DNA from: Nannochloropsis salina CCMP1776
Taxonomy: Eukaryota; Sar; Eustigmatophyceae; Eustigmatales; Monodopsidaceae
Direction: 5' to 3'
Assembly (NCBI GenBank): GCA_004565275.1
Contig: SDOX01000021.1
Span: 1,226,230-1,290,229 of the forward strand
DNA length: 64,000 bases
The notes beneath the pieces were generated by a model, which was not told the origin of the DNA, did no database searches, and was given only the letters and a program-made list of their open reading frames with translations. The position numbers and the translations under genes are program-made. Below are positions 42,677 through 52,900 of this stretch, piece after piece. Numbering within the stretch: position 1 is the first letter of the stretch; each line of letters opens with the position of its first letter.

Positions 42677-45103
42677 GTCAAGTTGGTTGATCAAAAAGGC
42701 GCACTGCTCGACTTCTTCCCTGAGATGGAATCGGACTGTGTCACGTGCTTTCCTACAACTCTACCACCACTACTCATACTGGCCTTTCGGCGCGGACCAT
42801 TTTTCCCCACAGATCCAAGGAGATGCCGGTCCACCCTTAAGTGCCTGGTGCGCACGCAGCATGTCAGCACAGCGTCTCTTGAGGTTGCGACCGCTATGAA
42901 CGCCGTCAGAGACGGTGGGCCTCCTGGCTGGGCTCTGGTGGGCGAGCTCCAGTCAGCACCAGGATTGGACCGTCTAAGCCATTGTCGTCTAGCGGCGACG
43001 ACCTTTATGTACATCGGATATCGACTGCGCAAAGCCGGACGCCTTCAGCACTATAAATTGCAAGGGATCCTGTGAGTAGACTCTGACGAGGAATGGTACA
43101 AACAGGGAAGCCACCGTCTTGAACGCCTGGCAACACCGAGGCGTAACGTGCTGACAGGGACGCCATGATCACTACATGGTGGGGCCTTGTTGCCTTCGTT
43201 GCTCGTCTCGGGACGACCATAGTCTCTTGCCAGTGGTCCAGGGGACGCCCTAGATAGACGCTTGCCCTGTGTTGATGTCCTCACAGTCACTTGCTACTTA
43301 TACCCCAATCAGGCGTGCATGGGATGTGTACTGTTACCGAACCAAGACTGACGTGACATGCGGGGCTTTGCTGGGCCTGTACCGTATCCTGGCATCGCCT
43401 ATACCTCATGGCGTTCCAATCTGCCATCAGATGGCATTGCAGGAGAACATTAATATGTACGATGATCGACCGATTGAAGAGAAGTTGTCCCCTCACCACA
43501 TGCCGGAGTACGTGTTGAGGCTTTGCATGGAAAGCCGCAAGGAAGGTGCTGCCGTATGCGGATACACGTACGTGAACGGGCACTTCCAACTGTGGACGGA
43601 CACTCTCTTTGCGGAGAAGTACTACACTGCGACCGAGGCGAACGCACGTTTCACGCAGTTTGCAGTCCTGCCTTGTTATCTGTACGGGTGTTTATTCCAT
43701 CCTCGAGACCGGCCCTGTTTTTACGAGCTCCTGGTCGAGTATTTGTTGACAAAAGGGGACGAGAGGCGTAGTCTAGCCATGGTGGCGGAGGTGCTAAGGA
43801 ACGACGGGACCAGCGAGGCTTGCTTGGTACAGGCACGACACACGGTGATGAATGACGGTCAGTACATGGCCTTCGCCATGAGCTTTCTTCCCTTGGCCAA
43901 CGCCAGCGCGAGCTCGTACACGGTTCATCATCTCCGCAAGTGCAGTGCCTGGCATGCAGAGCGGCTAGACCTTCCTGACCTGGAGAACGAGGGGGAGAAA
44001 GTGCTTGGGCTTACTCCGTCCATACTGGGAGCCTCGGGCTTGTCAAGAACAGAGCCCGAAGGGGCAGCTCAGGGAGGCTGTCAGTCACATGTAAGCAGGC
44101 TGGACGTCGGGCATGGGATGGGAGACCTAAGAACAGCAAAACTACGAGGAGGACTACGAGGGGGAGAACATGGCATTAGGGCGGAAGGGAGAGGAGCGCA
44201 CAAGCGAGGAAGAAGAGAGGCAGATAGAGGAGAATCAATGGCAGGGGGAGGCAAGGCAGCAAACCAAAAAGGCGCCGCATCCAAACGTAGTACTGCTCAG
44301 TCTCGTGGCGGGAGACATGGATGTGGACGAGGCAGCACCGATGCGACCGCAGGAGGGGAAGGATCTCATGCAGACAGAGAGCCCTTGAACCAACGATCTT
44401 ACACGAGACCCTTTGCCTGACGGACAGATGCCGGCTCGGGCTTCACAAGCGTACGTCCTACCATCCTCGACATCCTTCGCCGTGGGTGACGCACAGCGAC
44501 AAGTGCACTCTCTATCACAGCAGAGGCAGCCCGGACAACTGCAAATGCGTGTCGGATCGAGCTGGCAAAGCATGGCTTGGCCTCACACGACGTCCGTAGG
44601 AGAGCGAACTCGGGATAAGGAAGGAGGAGAGAAAAATCAAGGAGGAGAAGGGCGAAGAGACGAGCAACAAGGGGCTACAGGAGAGCTCGATCCTGCTGGG
44701 GGACGACAAGGAGTGAGAGAGTACTTGTACGCACAGGATACGCACGGCAGCACAGCGTTTGACCGGGCGGGGACGATATCGTCGCCTGTACCGATGCACC
44801 CCCCATCGCTTGTCTCGCGTCCATTGCAAGACCAGCAGTATTTGTATCGCCACCCACAGCATCGACACCATCAGTGGCAACCGCAGCAGCGGCAGCAGCA
44901 GCATCAAGGCCAAGCGCAACAGATGTTGCAGCAACAAGAACAAGGGCAACCAAATCATCAGCAACAACAGCCACTGCTGCAATACCACCAGCAGCAGCAA
45001 CAACTGCAACTACAGCAACAGCAACATGAGCAGCAACACCAGCAGCAGCAGCCGCAGCACCATCGCCACGATCAAGAGCAACTACAAGAGCACCATCGTC
45101 AGC

Positions 45104-45198
<95 letters not shown>

Positions 45199-45495
45199 CG
45201 ACAAGAAGTTTATCAGCAGCACCGACAATACCATGGGGCTTATTCGGATAGGAATACGCACGGAGGCGATGCCGGAGCAAGAGCAAGACAAGGACGCTAC
45301 CAGGAGGAGGAAGAAGAACCGCTTGCGCATTCCTCGCTCATGGGGGGTATCCCGCGCGACGACATGGCCACGCTTTGTGGGCTTGAGGCCTATTTGAACG
45401 CAAATGACAGGGAAGAGGAGGGATACATTGAGGACAGACAAGAACATGAGACGAGAGGAATGGAGGACGACGGTGAGGAAAGGAAAAGTGAGTGA
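42677..45495 (+). CDS. PAS-like/polyQ family protein, copy 2; reading frame interrupted
   Basis: Same exon layout as copy 1 (exons 42677-43071 and 43313 onward). The conserved domain is intact and practically identical. After the Arg/Gly-rich stretch, copy 2 has two substitutions and one extra C (around 44403-44417, GCCTGA against GCTGA). This brings TGA at 44418-44420 into frame and ends the protein at about 500 residues, just before the polyQ half. The downstream frame (44413-45495, 360 codons) is intact and still encodes the polyQ and acidic tail. The copy may make a polyQ-less protein, be a young pseudogene, or reflect an assembly error at a hard spot. Regulation is expected to match copy 1 because the 5' 1.36 kb is duplicated too. 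Confidence 0.6.
45103..45198 (+). repeat. CAA trinucleotide microsatellite, 32 units
   Basis: Counterpart of the copy 1 repeat. Here it directly follows a CATCGTCAG block because 39 bases (13 codons, IEGLRQPHYHHHP) present in copy 1 are absent. The repeat itself is one unit longer. Confidence 0.97.
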
Positions 45496-46056
45496 CAGGA
45501 GGAACTTGACCCTCGTTCCCACCACCGTGTGCGTCCTCGATTCACAAGCTCATCATTGAATATGGCGAGAGGCTTCATGGAATAGCAATTTGTTGAAAGC
45601 GACGTAATACGGCTCGCGCGGAGTTAGACCGAAACCTCACGTACGGTGATTGTACAAAACAAGGGTACAGCAAGGATCGAGCAAGCAGTGAGAAGCTAAT
45701 GACAAGGCAAGGGCGGGGAGTCGTGCGTGGTAAGACACAGGCATACGCGGCTGACTCGCGGAGGTATGAGTTTTTGATTATTGAGGGGAAAATGTAGCGT
45801 CGGTCGGACGGGCGCAATAATGTATCGAGCTCGGCCATCACGAACTGAAATGTGAAAGTAATCTGACTATGGAGCAAGGCTTAGCTCAGGCGCTCGACGA
45901 TCAAAGCCACCAAGACATGGGATGATTGTTTCGTGTGTCGTACGGGCTTTGGGAATCTTCGGAGGCTCTTCTTTTCTTCTTTGATATCTACTTTGAGCCG
46001 AAAATAGCTTTCTTTTGTCGCCCGGTTAAGACTGCCTTGGCTGCGAGCACTTCACA

Positions 46057-46410
46057 ATGTTCTACATTCTTTACTGTATCCCTTATTGGGTCGAAAATAT
46101 ACCGCAGGTTTGCCCTGAAAATGATATTCCATGATTCTCGACCGTCTATTTAAATACTGATCACGCTCTTATTGCTTTCAAATGGAAATTCTGAGGGAAC
46201 AGAAGAATAAGACGGATTTCATTGAGATTCACGTGGCCATAGACAAGTAATATCTTGTTTTCTCCTCTCCTCTATTATCACACTCATTTATCGGCATCTT
46301 CGCGCGGGGCTGTCGTCGCTGCCGGCTTACTCACGAGTGCACGGCACTTCATTCTACACCGCATCAAGTTTCTTCTCCACTGTATGCATAGCCACGTGCT
46401 CTTTTCTCGC
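46057..46410. other. Convergent gap after the duplication
   Basis: About 350 AT-rich bases between the end of copy 2 and the stop of the bestrophin gene (-). Nothing was recognised. Confidence 0.4.
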
Positions 46411-48227
46411 TTATATTCCTCTTCTTTTTGACGTAGCGTCTTCTATCGGCGAAAGTTTCGAAATGGAAGATGCCAAGGCGGACTCGGGCCCATTTTCTGC
46501 GAGCTTCCAGTCATCCGGAGACAAAAGATTCTCATCCAAAGGAAAAGTAACATCAAAACCTGCCTTTAATCCGAGGAGGTGTTTGACATCGCGGGCGATC
46601 GTCTCAGTCATAGAAATTAAAGGCAACTGTTTGGTGCTTGCACAAAAGGGCTCCTCAATCAGATGTCCGATCTCCTCGCTGGTTATTAGGAGGGAAAGTA
46701 GAATGATATGATAGTATTAGATAATGGAGATTGTACAATTATCTGCAAAAATCATAATTTTACGCCAAGCGCCTTCGAATGCATTTCAATTTCCACAAGC
46801 CCACGAAAGATATTCAAGAAATCGGGCATATCGATACAAGCAATCTCTTCAAGCAAAAATCTGACAGTTTCTAAACCCTATCCCGCTTCACAAAGGTTCA
46901 ACCACTTGGATTCTGCCCTCCTTTTTTCTCTCCCTATGTGGCGTACATAGAAAAGAGCCCCCAACAGACAATGCCCAGCACTGGCGCGGTGAAAATTTCC
47001 AGTTGATGGACGAGGACAAATGGGAGTGTGAGCGTGTAGAGGGACAAAAAACGGGAAGTGTGGCGGGAATAGGAGGCAGGGACGGGTGTAAGGAGGATCC
47101 GTTCGGCCATGCCTGTAGAACATTAAAAAAGATGAAATTATAGGGAGGAGAGGTGGATGAACTACAACAAGAAGATGGTTAGATTATTCTCGCACATCAA
47201 TGATGTCTACAGCTCGTCCTCCGTCCGGCTGCTCCTCTGTTTGCACTTACCTAAGCAATTGACGAGGTCACCAACAAGCTGCTCTAAATACAAAGCATAG
47301 AAGTCCGACCGGGCCTCATTGTGACTGACCGCTTCATTAATCAAGTAAGTCAGTTTCATACAGACCAGGGCAGGCGGACACGTATCCATCCTAACTTGAT
47401 CCGCCTCCCAAGAAGGTAGAAGGGTTTCCAACTCGGTAGACACTATGTTGCGTTGCAGATGGGCGCGCAAGGTGACTGCAAAGGCAATAATCAGCATCGA
47501 AAAGCGGGCGTGGTACCGTTGATCCAAAGCAATGCGCCCTGTACGGGCTAGATTTCGGCATATATTTGTGACGCTACCCCATACCTTACGCGCCTCCCAA
47601 AAACGATCGTAAGCGGCGCTGTGGAATCGGGGAAGAGGAAGGAGAGACGAAAGTGACTGGTGAGAACATGAAGGACAGTCCGGAGGGCAAGGAGCAATCT
47701 CCAAAACCCGAACCAATTTTCCCTCCTTCACAGACAACTTTCGGACGCGCTTCTTACTTGGTCCGAAACACAAGCAAGAGGCCTAAGGCGGTAGACATGA
47801 TTTGGTGAGGAACGGGAGATATGTCGGAGCCGATGTGCCATTGGGGCATGCTCTCGTAGACTCCCGTCACTCCGGTTGCCCAGGCAGTGTTAAAGAGTAA
47901 GTGCCCAGAGATCCGTTTCACAATGCGGGAGTCGAAGAGGGAACGTAAGTTCTCCGCCCAGTCTGACGATTTATACCGTTGGGGCGGATCGAGGAGGGCC
48001 GTAACGTGGGACTTTGCACGTCGACAGCCAATGTGGTTCACAAAAAGATTGACAGAGGGATTGGAATGACAATTATGAGGCCGGAACATTACGTGCTGGC
48101 GTGTAAAGGAGGAGCTGGCTGCATGAAATGGAAATATCAATGCGATCGAGGAGGCGCAACTGACAAGGCAGAAAAATACGAGGTGAGCTGCGACCAAGAC
48201 CTCGCCACGGGGAGGTACGCTGCTCAT
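46411..48227 (-). CDS. Bestrophin-type (UPF0187/VCCN) anion channel, 4 exons
   Basis: Exons 48227-47758, 47618-47251, 47112-46947 and 46678-46411 join to 423 residues. Family signatures are rebuilt across each intron: LGLLLVFRTN|AAYDRFWEARKVWG, then NCLG|MAERILLTPVPASYSRHTSRFL, and WGLFSI|EEIGHLIEEPF followed by KQLPLISMTETIARDV. These are the selectivity-helix, cytosolic and C-terminal motifs of plant and bacterial bestrophins; land-plant VCCN1 is a thylakoid chloride channel that tunes the proton motive force. The N-terminus from ATG 48227 (MSSVPPRGEVLVAAHLVFFC) has a hydrophobic leader followed by a Ser/His-rich segment, in line with a bipartite plastid-targeting sequence, though the cleavage motif is not clear. 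An in-frame ATG at 48455 would add 76 residues. Confidence 0.87.
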
Positions 48228-49923
48228 TGCTCTTCTTCTTCTTCTTCGTACGCAACAAACTGTGCTCTTCGTAGCCAAGGAGGGAAGTATTGGTGACAAA
48301 GAAACCTCGCTGATACGCTTTTTATGCTCGGCGCCTCGCATGTGTAATTGATGCAGGAAGTCGTGCGGTGCATTGGCTGCGATGTCCATCCTGTCAATGC
48401 CGAGAAATGCTGAGGAATCTTCAGTCAAAGCCATTCTTACAAGGAAATTAGACAATTCACCTTCACTTCGCGCTGATTTTTATGTTTAAGAGCCATATGC
48501 ATGTATCCATAGAATATCGACAACGGTAAGCGGCAGTAAAACGAGGAGTAATAGGGCTGATAGATATTGCTATCAAAAAATGCTCCAACATTGTTGGAAA
48601 TAAGACGTTAGGGGCCATTCAATCCCAGTAGCGTACGTATCCGACAGTGCCAGATGCGATACCCTTGCTAGCTGAGTGCCGTGAGTGCAATTTGGGGTCT
48701 CGAGCTTGCTGTCTACGCGTACTCCTTGACGTCTTTTTCGCGCAATTTTCCCCAAATAACATGAACGCTTTGTGTGTTGAATTTCTCCTTGAAAGGTCGC
48801 AAGGACACCATCAGGAGCATACATCATCCATTTAATCATGAATTTTGAATAGTAAGTCCAAACATAATTTACATCCCATATTTTTTGGTAATTTGAAGCC
48901 CAAAAATCATATTTCTGGTCAATGTGAGTCAATTTCGACGCACAGCTGCGGCAGAAGGTATCGGAGGTTGACTTAAAGGGAACAATCAATCGATCGATAT
49001 ACCGTTAGCCCGTCTTGTTCTGGTAATTGCACTTTCGTATGGAAAGCAAAGAGTAATTTGTGTCAAGGACGTGCAATTTACTTCAAACACGAAAACGCTC
49101 AATTAGGGCTAGGGCTGGTATCGACAGCAAGTCAACGGTTATATAGTTAACAAAAATGTGAGTGGTACGACTAGAGGAAGGGGATATAAAATCCATGCAA
49201 CCTCTCCTACCGGCCCATGTGAGGCTTTTGTTTGGTGTTCCTTTATAAGAACGCAAGCACAGACTGATCGAGGGTAAGTGCTTCGAGCGATCCTTTTGTA
49301 AGTTCCAATATGTGGCAGTAAACGCAGGGGTAAATTACAAATTTCGCGTGTCAACGGGAAAAAGTATACCCACGTACTCAAACGATACATCTCCCAGTTC
49401 CTAAGAAATCATGGAATTGAGTGGTCGCTGGCCTTAAAGACAGGCATCCTGTGGGATCGAGAAACACCATCTGCGTCCTGTGAGAGAGACGGCACAATCG
49501 CGGAGGACAGGAGCGGGTCCTCGCCTTGCCGATGCCATGCAGTTCAGTCCTTCTTGTTCATGTCCTTCGGTATGGTTTCGACGCAACCTTTGCGCGGGAG
49601 CACTGCAAACTGATAAATCATTGGAGAATCGTATGATTATTTTGCATGATTCTAATTTCAGTGCACAATTACCCTCCAGGTTTACGACGTGTACCATGCT
49701 ACTATGGGCCAAAATATTGTGAAAGTTGTCCTTCTGCTGCTTTTACGCCCATCACGGGAAGTTTTTTACTTCAGATTTTTCACAAGAATCTTGAAATTTT
49801 AGAAGATTATTCTGTTTCGATAGATATCCTTTGCGATTTGTGGAAGGGACAGCATTACGATCAGGCCCCGAGCCCATGCTCTGTAGAGCCGGATAGGTGT
49901 CTGGCAATTACCTCAAGCAGGCC
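48228..49923. promoter_or_regulatory. Divergent intergenic region (bestrophin / DENND4-like)
   Basis: About 1.7 kb, AT-rich. Short frames (for example 48573-48989, minus) have no recognisable sequence. It should contain both promoters. No repeat or RNA gene was seen. Confidence 0.35.
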
Positions 49924-52900
49924 ATGACGAGTCATCACCCTGCTCACGCATTTGACAAGCAGTACAACCGTCGATTAATTGATTACTTCGTCGTCTGCGG
50001 ACTTTCGCACCACAATCCTCAAATTGGTATGTCAAGACGCTGATACCTCTTGGGCCCTGTTCGATATGTAACTCGCGATGGCGTAGGAGAGGAATGATGG
50101 TGATGTCACATCATGCATAAAAACCAATTCGTATAATTAGACAAATTTCTCCTCAGCTTTGTCTCGAGTAGCCATAAATGTTTTCCATGCTCGCCCTAAC
50201 CCCCCCTTAATGCCCTGTCAAACAGAGATCGAAGCGCTGGATGGTTCCGGGGAGCCATGGTGCGATATTGTTCCGACCAGTCCATCCGAAATTACTCCGC
50301 ATTCATCGATGCCAATATTCCCTGTTATGCCGGAGGCGAATCGGCTGAGCTCTGCCGTCGTTCCGGCGTCCCGCCTGGTAGCACGGCAAGACATTATGGA
50401 GATTAGCATCCACATGCCGGTTCGTGCAGGCTTATATCTGTCAAGGGCGCTTTTGAAGATATCTTTATTAGTCATGATGGTGACGTTATATCCTAGTCGA
50501 TGGAAAGCGACACCTGTAGGATCGTGTGTAACCTTTTCTTATCATTTGCTCAACGCGCTTGTATACATATCGACGTCTTAAACCTTGTCATGACTATAAA
50601 TCAATTACTTCCTTATTCTTTTGGGCCATTTTAAAACAGGACGAAATCCTACCCCCAAAATATACAATTATAGCCCAAACTATCGGCGGTAACGAGGCTG
50701 ACCTGGACAGCAAGAGCTACTTTGCACGGGGCAGCCACGGTGCTTTCCTCTGCTACATCCGCCGCGGGCCCCAGGACTTGGGGCCGGCAATAGCGGATGT
50801 AATTATATTGGCCAAGAACGAGTCTGTACCTGCAGGATTCGAGCTGGTCGCAACCACTGTGGGTGGCAAACCTATAAAAGAAATCACCTTAGCGGTTCGA
50901 CGCCAGCGATACAATGCCTCCCACCGCTATTTTGAAGATCGAGCAATTACTGGACTTTATTTGTTCTGCCCGGGCAAAGGAGAAGCCCCCCCCAACGACT
51001 ATGGGGGTCATGGACACGACGCGGACCTGAGGGCATCAGAGGAGGGAACATCCCGCCCCCCGACCTGCCGTGAACACCCACTTTCCGCCTCGTCTTCTTC
51101 TTCTGCGTCATCCTCGTCGTCATCATCAAGTTTCAAGTCTCCTTCTCGGTACCAAGATTCTGGCAATGGTTATCACGTCGTTAAGGGGGAGGTCTCGTTT
51201 AAAGCTGGGAGCAGAAAGCAATTGATTCTAGCCTACCGGAAGACTCCATGTCCTACAGGCCTCTGCGAAGTCACCTACAAGGGCGAGATGCTGGACCGAT
51301 TTCCCGCACGTGACCACCACGATTTCGCTTTACCTCATGACGTGTTGCCGATGTTTTCCTATCCGAAGGGCATTCGGATCATGCGTGTGCGGACAGACAA
51401 GCCCCCTGAGCCATCCTATTGCTCCTATGTTTTGACGGATGAACACGGACGAAATTACTACGTCGCATCTTTGTCCTTCTCGGAGCCCTTATCTCCTTCT
51501 ATGACCGTTCAGACCGAGCTCGCGATAAAGAAAGAACTGATTCGGCGCGGGCGCTTCAAAGAACATTTGGAAAACGTTCTAGAAAGATGCTTAGTGGACG
51601 AACGAAAAAAGTTTCAGAGGTACGGAGGAGGAGGAACAGGGCCACAGCTTCAACCTCATCTTCACTCACAATACCGCCAGCGTTACTTGTTGGTTGCACC
51701 CAAAGTTCTGATGTGCGTCTCTCATTGGCCAGTCTTCGCATTTATGAAAAAGTGGTTGTCACAAATTTACGTGCTAGCCATGACACAAAATCCGATTCCA
51801 TTGGAACGCTGCATTCAGCATTTTGTAACTACGCTTCCAGTTCCCGAGGCAGGAGGAGCACCGCTGAAATTTCAGTTACACGATATGATGGAGCCAATCA
51901 TACTAGTGCGGCCCCGGCTCCAAGGACTTCCTTTCGTAGACCTGAGTTTCTCGACTTTATTTCAATGCTTGGACGTCGGCAACGTCTTAACCGTTCTGGC
52001 GTTGCTCCTGCTAGAGCGGAAGGTCTTGGTGACTGCTAAGCATGAATCGGTTTTGACCGATGCAATGGAGGCTTTAAGAGCGTTACTATTTCCGTTTAAG
52101 TGGGAATCATGTTACGTGCCACGTATGACAGAAAGCATGCTGGGTTGCGTTGAATTTCCTGGTGCATTTTTTTTAGGGTTCCGCGATGATGCGGACGAGG
52201 AGAACTTGAGCGCGGACCGCGACTGGAAGGGAGATAGTGGAGGTACGACTATGCTGGGCAAAGTACATGACTTGCTTTGCAATTGCGACGATGTTGTGTG
52301 GGTCGATCTCAGCCGCAATTTACTTACGTCGGCATCGCCTCTGTTGCCCGTTACCTTCAAGAGTCTGCCGTCCGAACTGCGACAAACGTTGCAAAAGCGT
52401 TGGAACCTTGCGCTTGCCGCGGCTGATATTCAACCCGGGGCCGGATTTAGTTCAAATCCAGACCAGGACTTAGATTTCCCGGGTCTAAGCCTAGCCTCAC
52501 AACCGATTCTTCATCAGAAACGGACCCCGTTGAATGACAGGGCAATCCGTGATGCAGCCTTGTGTTTTATGCTTTCACTGTTGAATGGATATCGAGACTA
52601 TTTAGTAGCACCTGATTTGCGCCAGGGTCACCGGGAGCTCTTCAATAAAGTGGCGTTTCTAAAACATTGCGTGGAAAAAACGAGACGACCTTTCATGGTG
52701 AAGCTCATGACCACCCAGCTATTCTCATCATTTATTCAACGTCGCACCGAGGCCTCCGACCCTCATCTCTTATTTTTCGACAATTGCATGGTCTCGTATA
52801 CGAAAAGTCCTGAGGTTTGGGATCATTCTCGATTCGCACTGCATTATTCGTCAGACGAAGGATCAAATGCCGAGGGACACGCAACGCCGAAGGACAAAAT

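Larger units (their letters stand above)
41320..46056 (+). repeat. Tandem segmental duplication, copy 2 (4.74 kb)
   Basis: Near-identical direct copy of 35931-40710. Differences seen include T/C at 38319 versus 43708, a cluster of changes at 44403-44417, a missing 39-base block plus a different repeat length in the polyQ region, and a few substitutions in the 3' flank. The right end lies about 350 bases from the stop of the bestrophin gene. Confidence 0.95.

Noticed and set aside
39761-45198. CAA arrays considered as CRISPR-like repeats
   Set aside because: They are plain microsatellites without spacers, in coding DNA of a eukaryote.
35931-46056. Duplicated unit considered as a transposon or virus-like element
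   Set aside because: No terminal repeats, target-site duplications, transposase, reverse transcriptase, integrase or capsid-like frames are visible. The unit carries a spliced host-type gene.
50260-50429. Continuation of the 50159-50581 frame as coding sequence
   Set aside because: Treating 50260-50429 as an intron restores the MABP-like segment ending in GAFEDIFISHDGD, whereas the unspliced frame gives sequence unlike DENND4.
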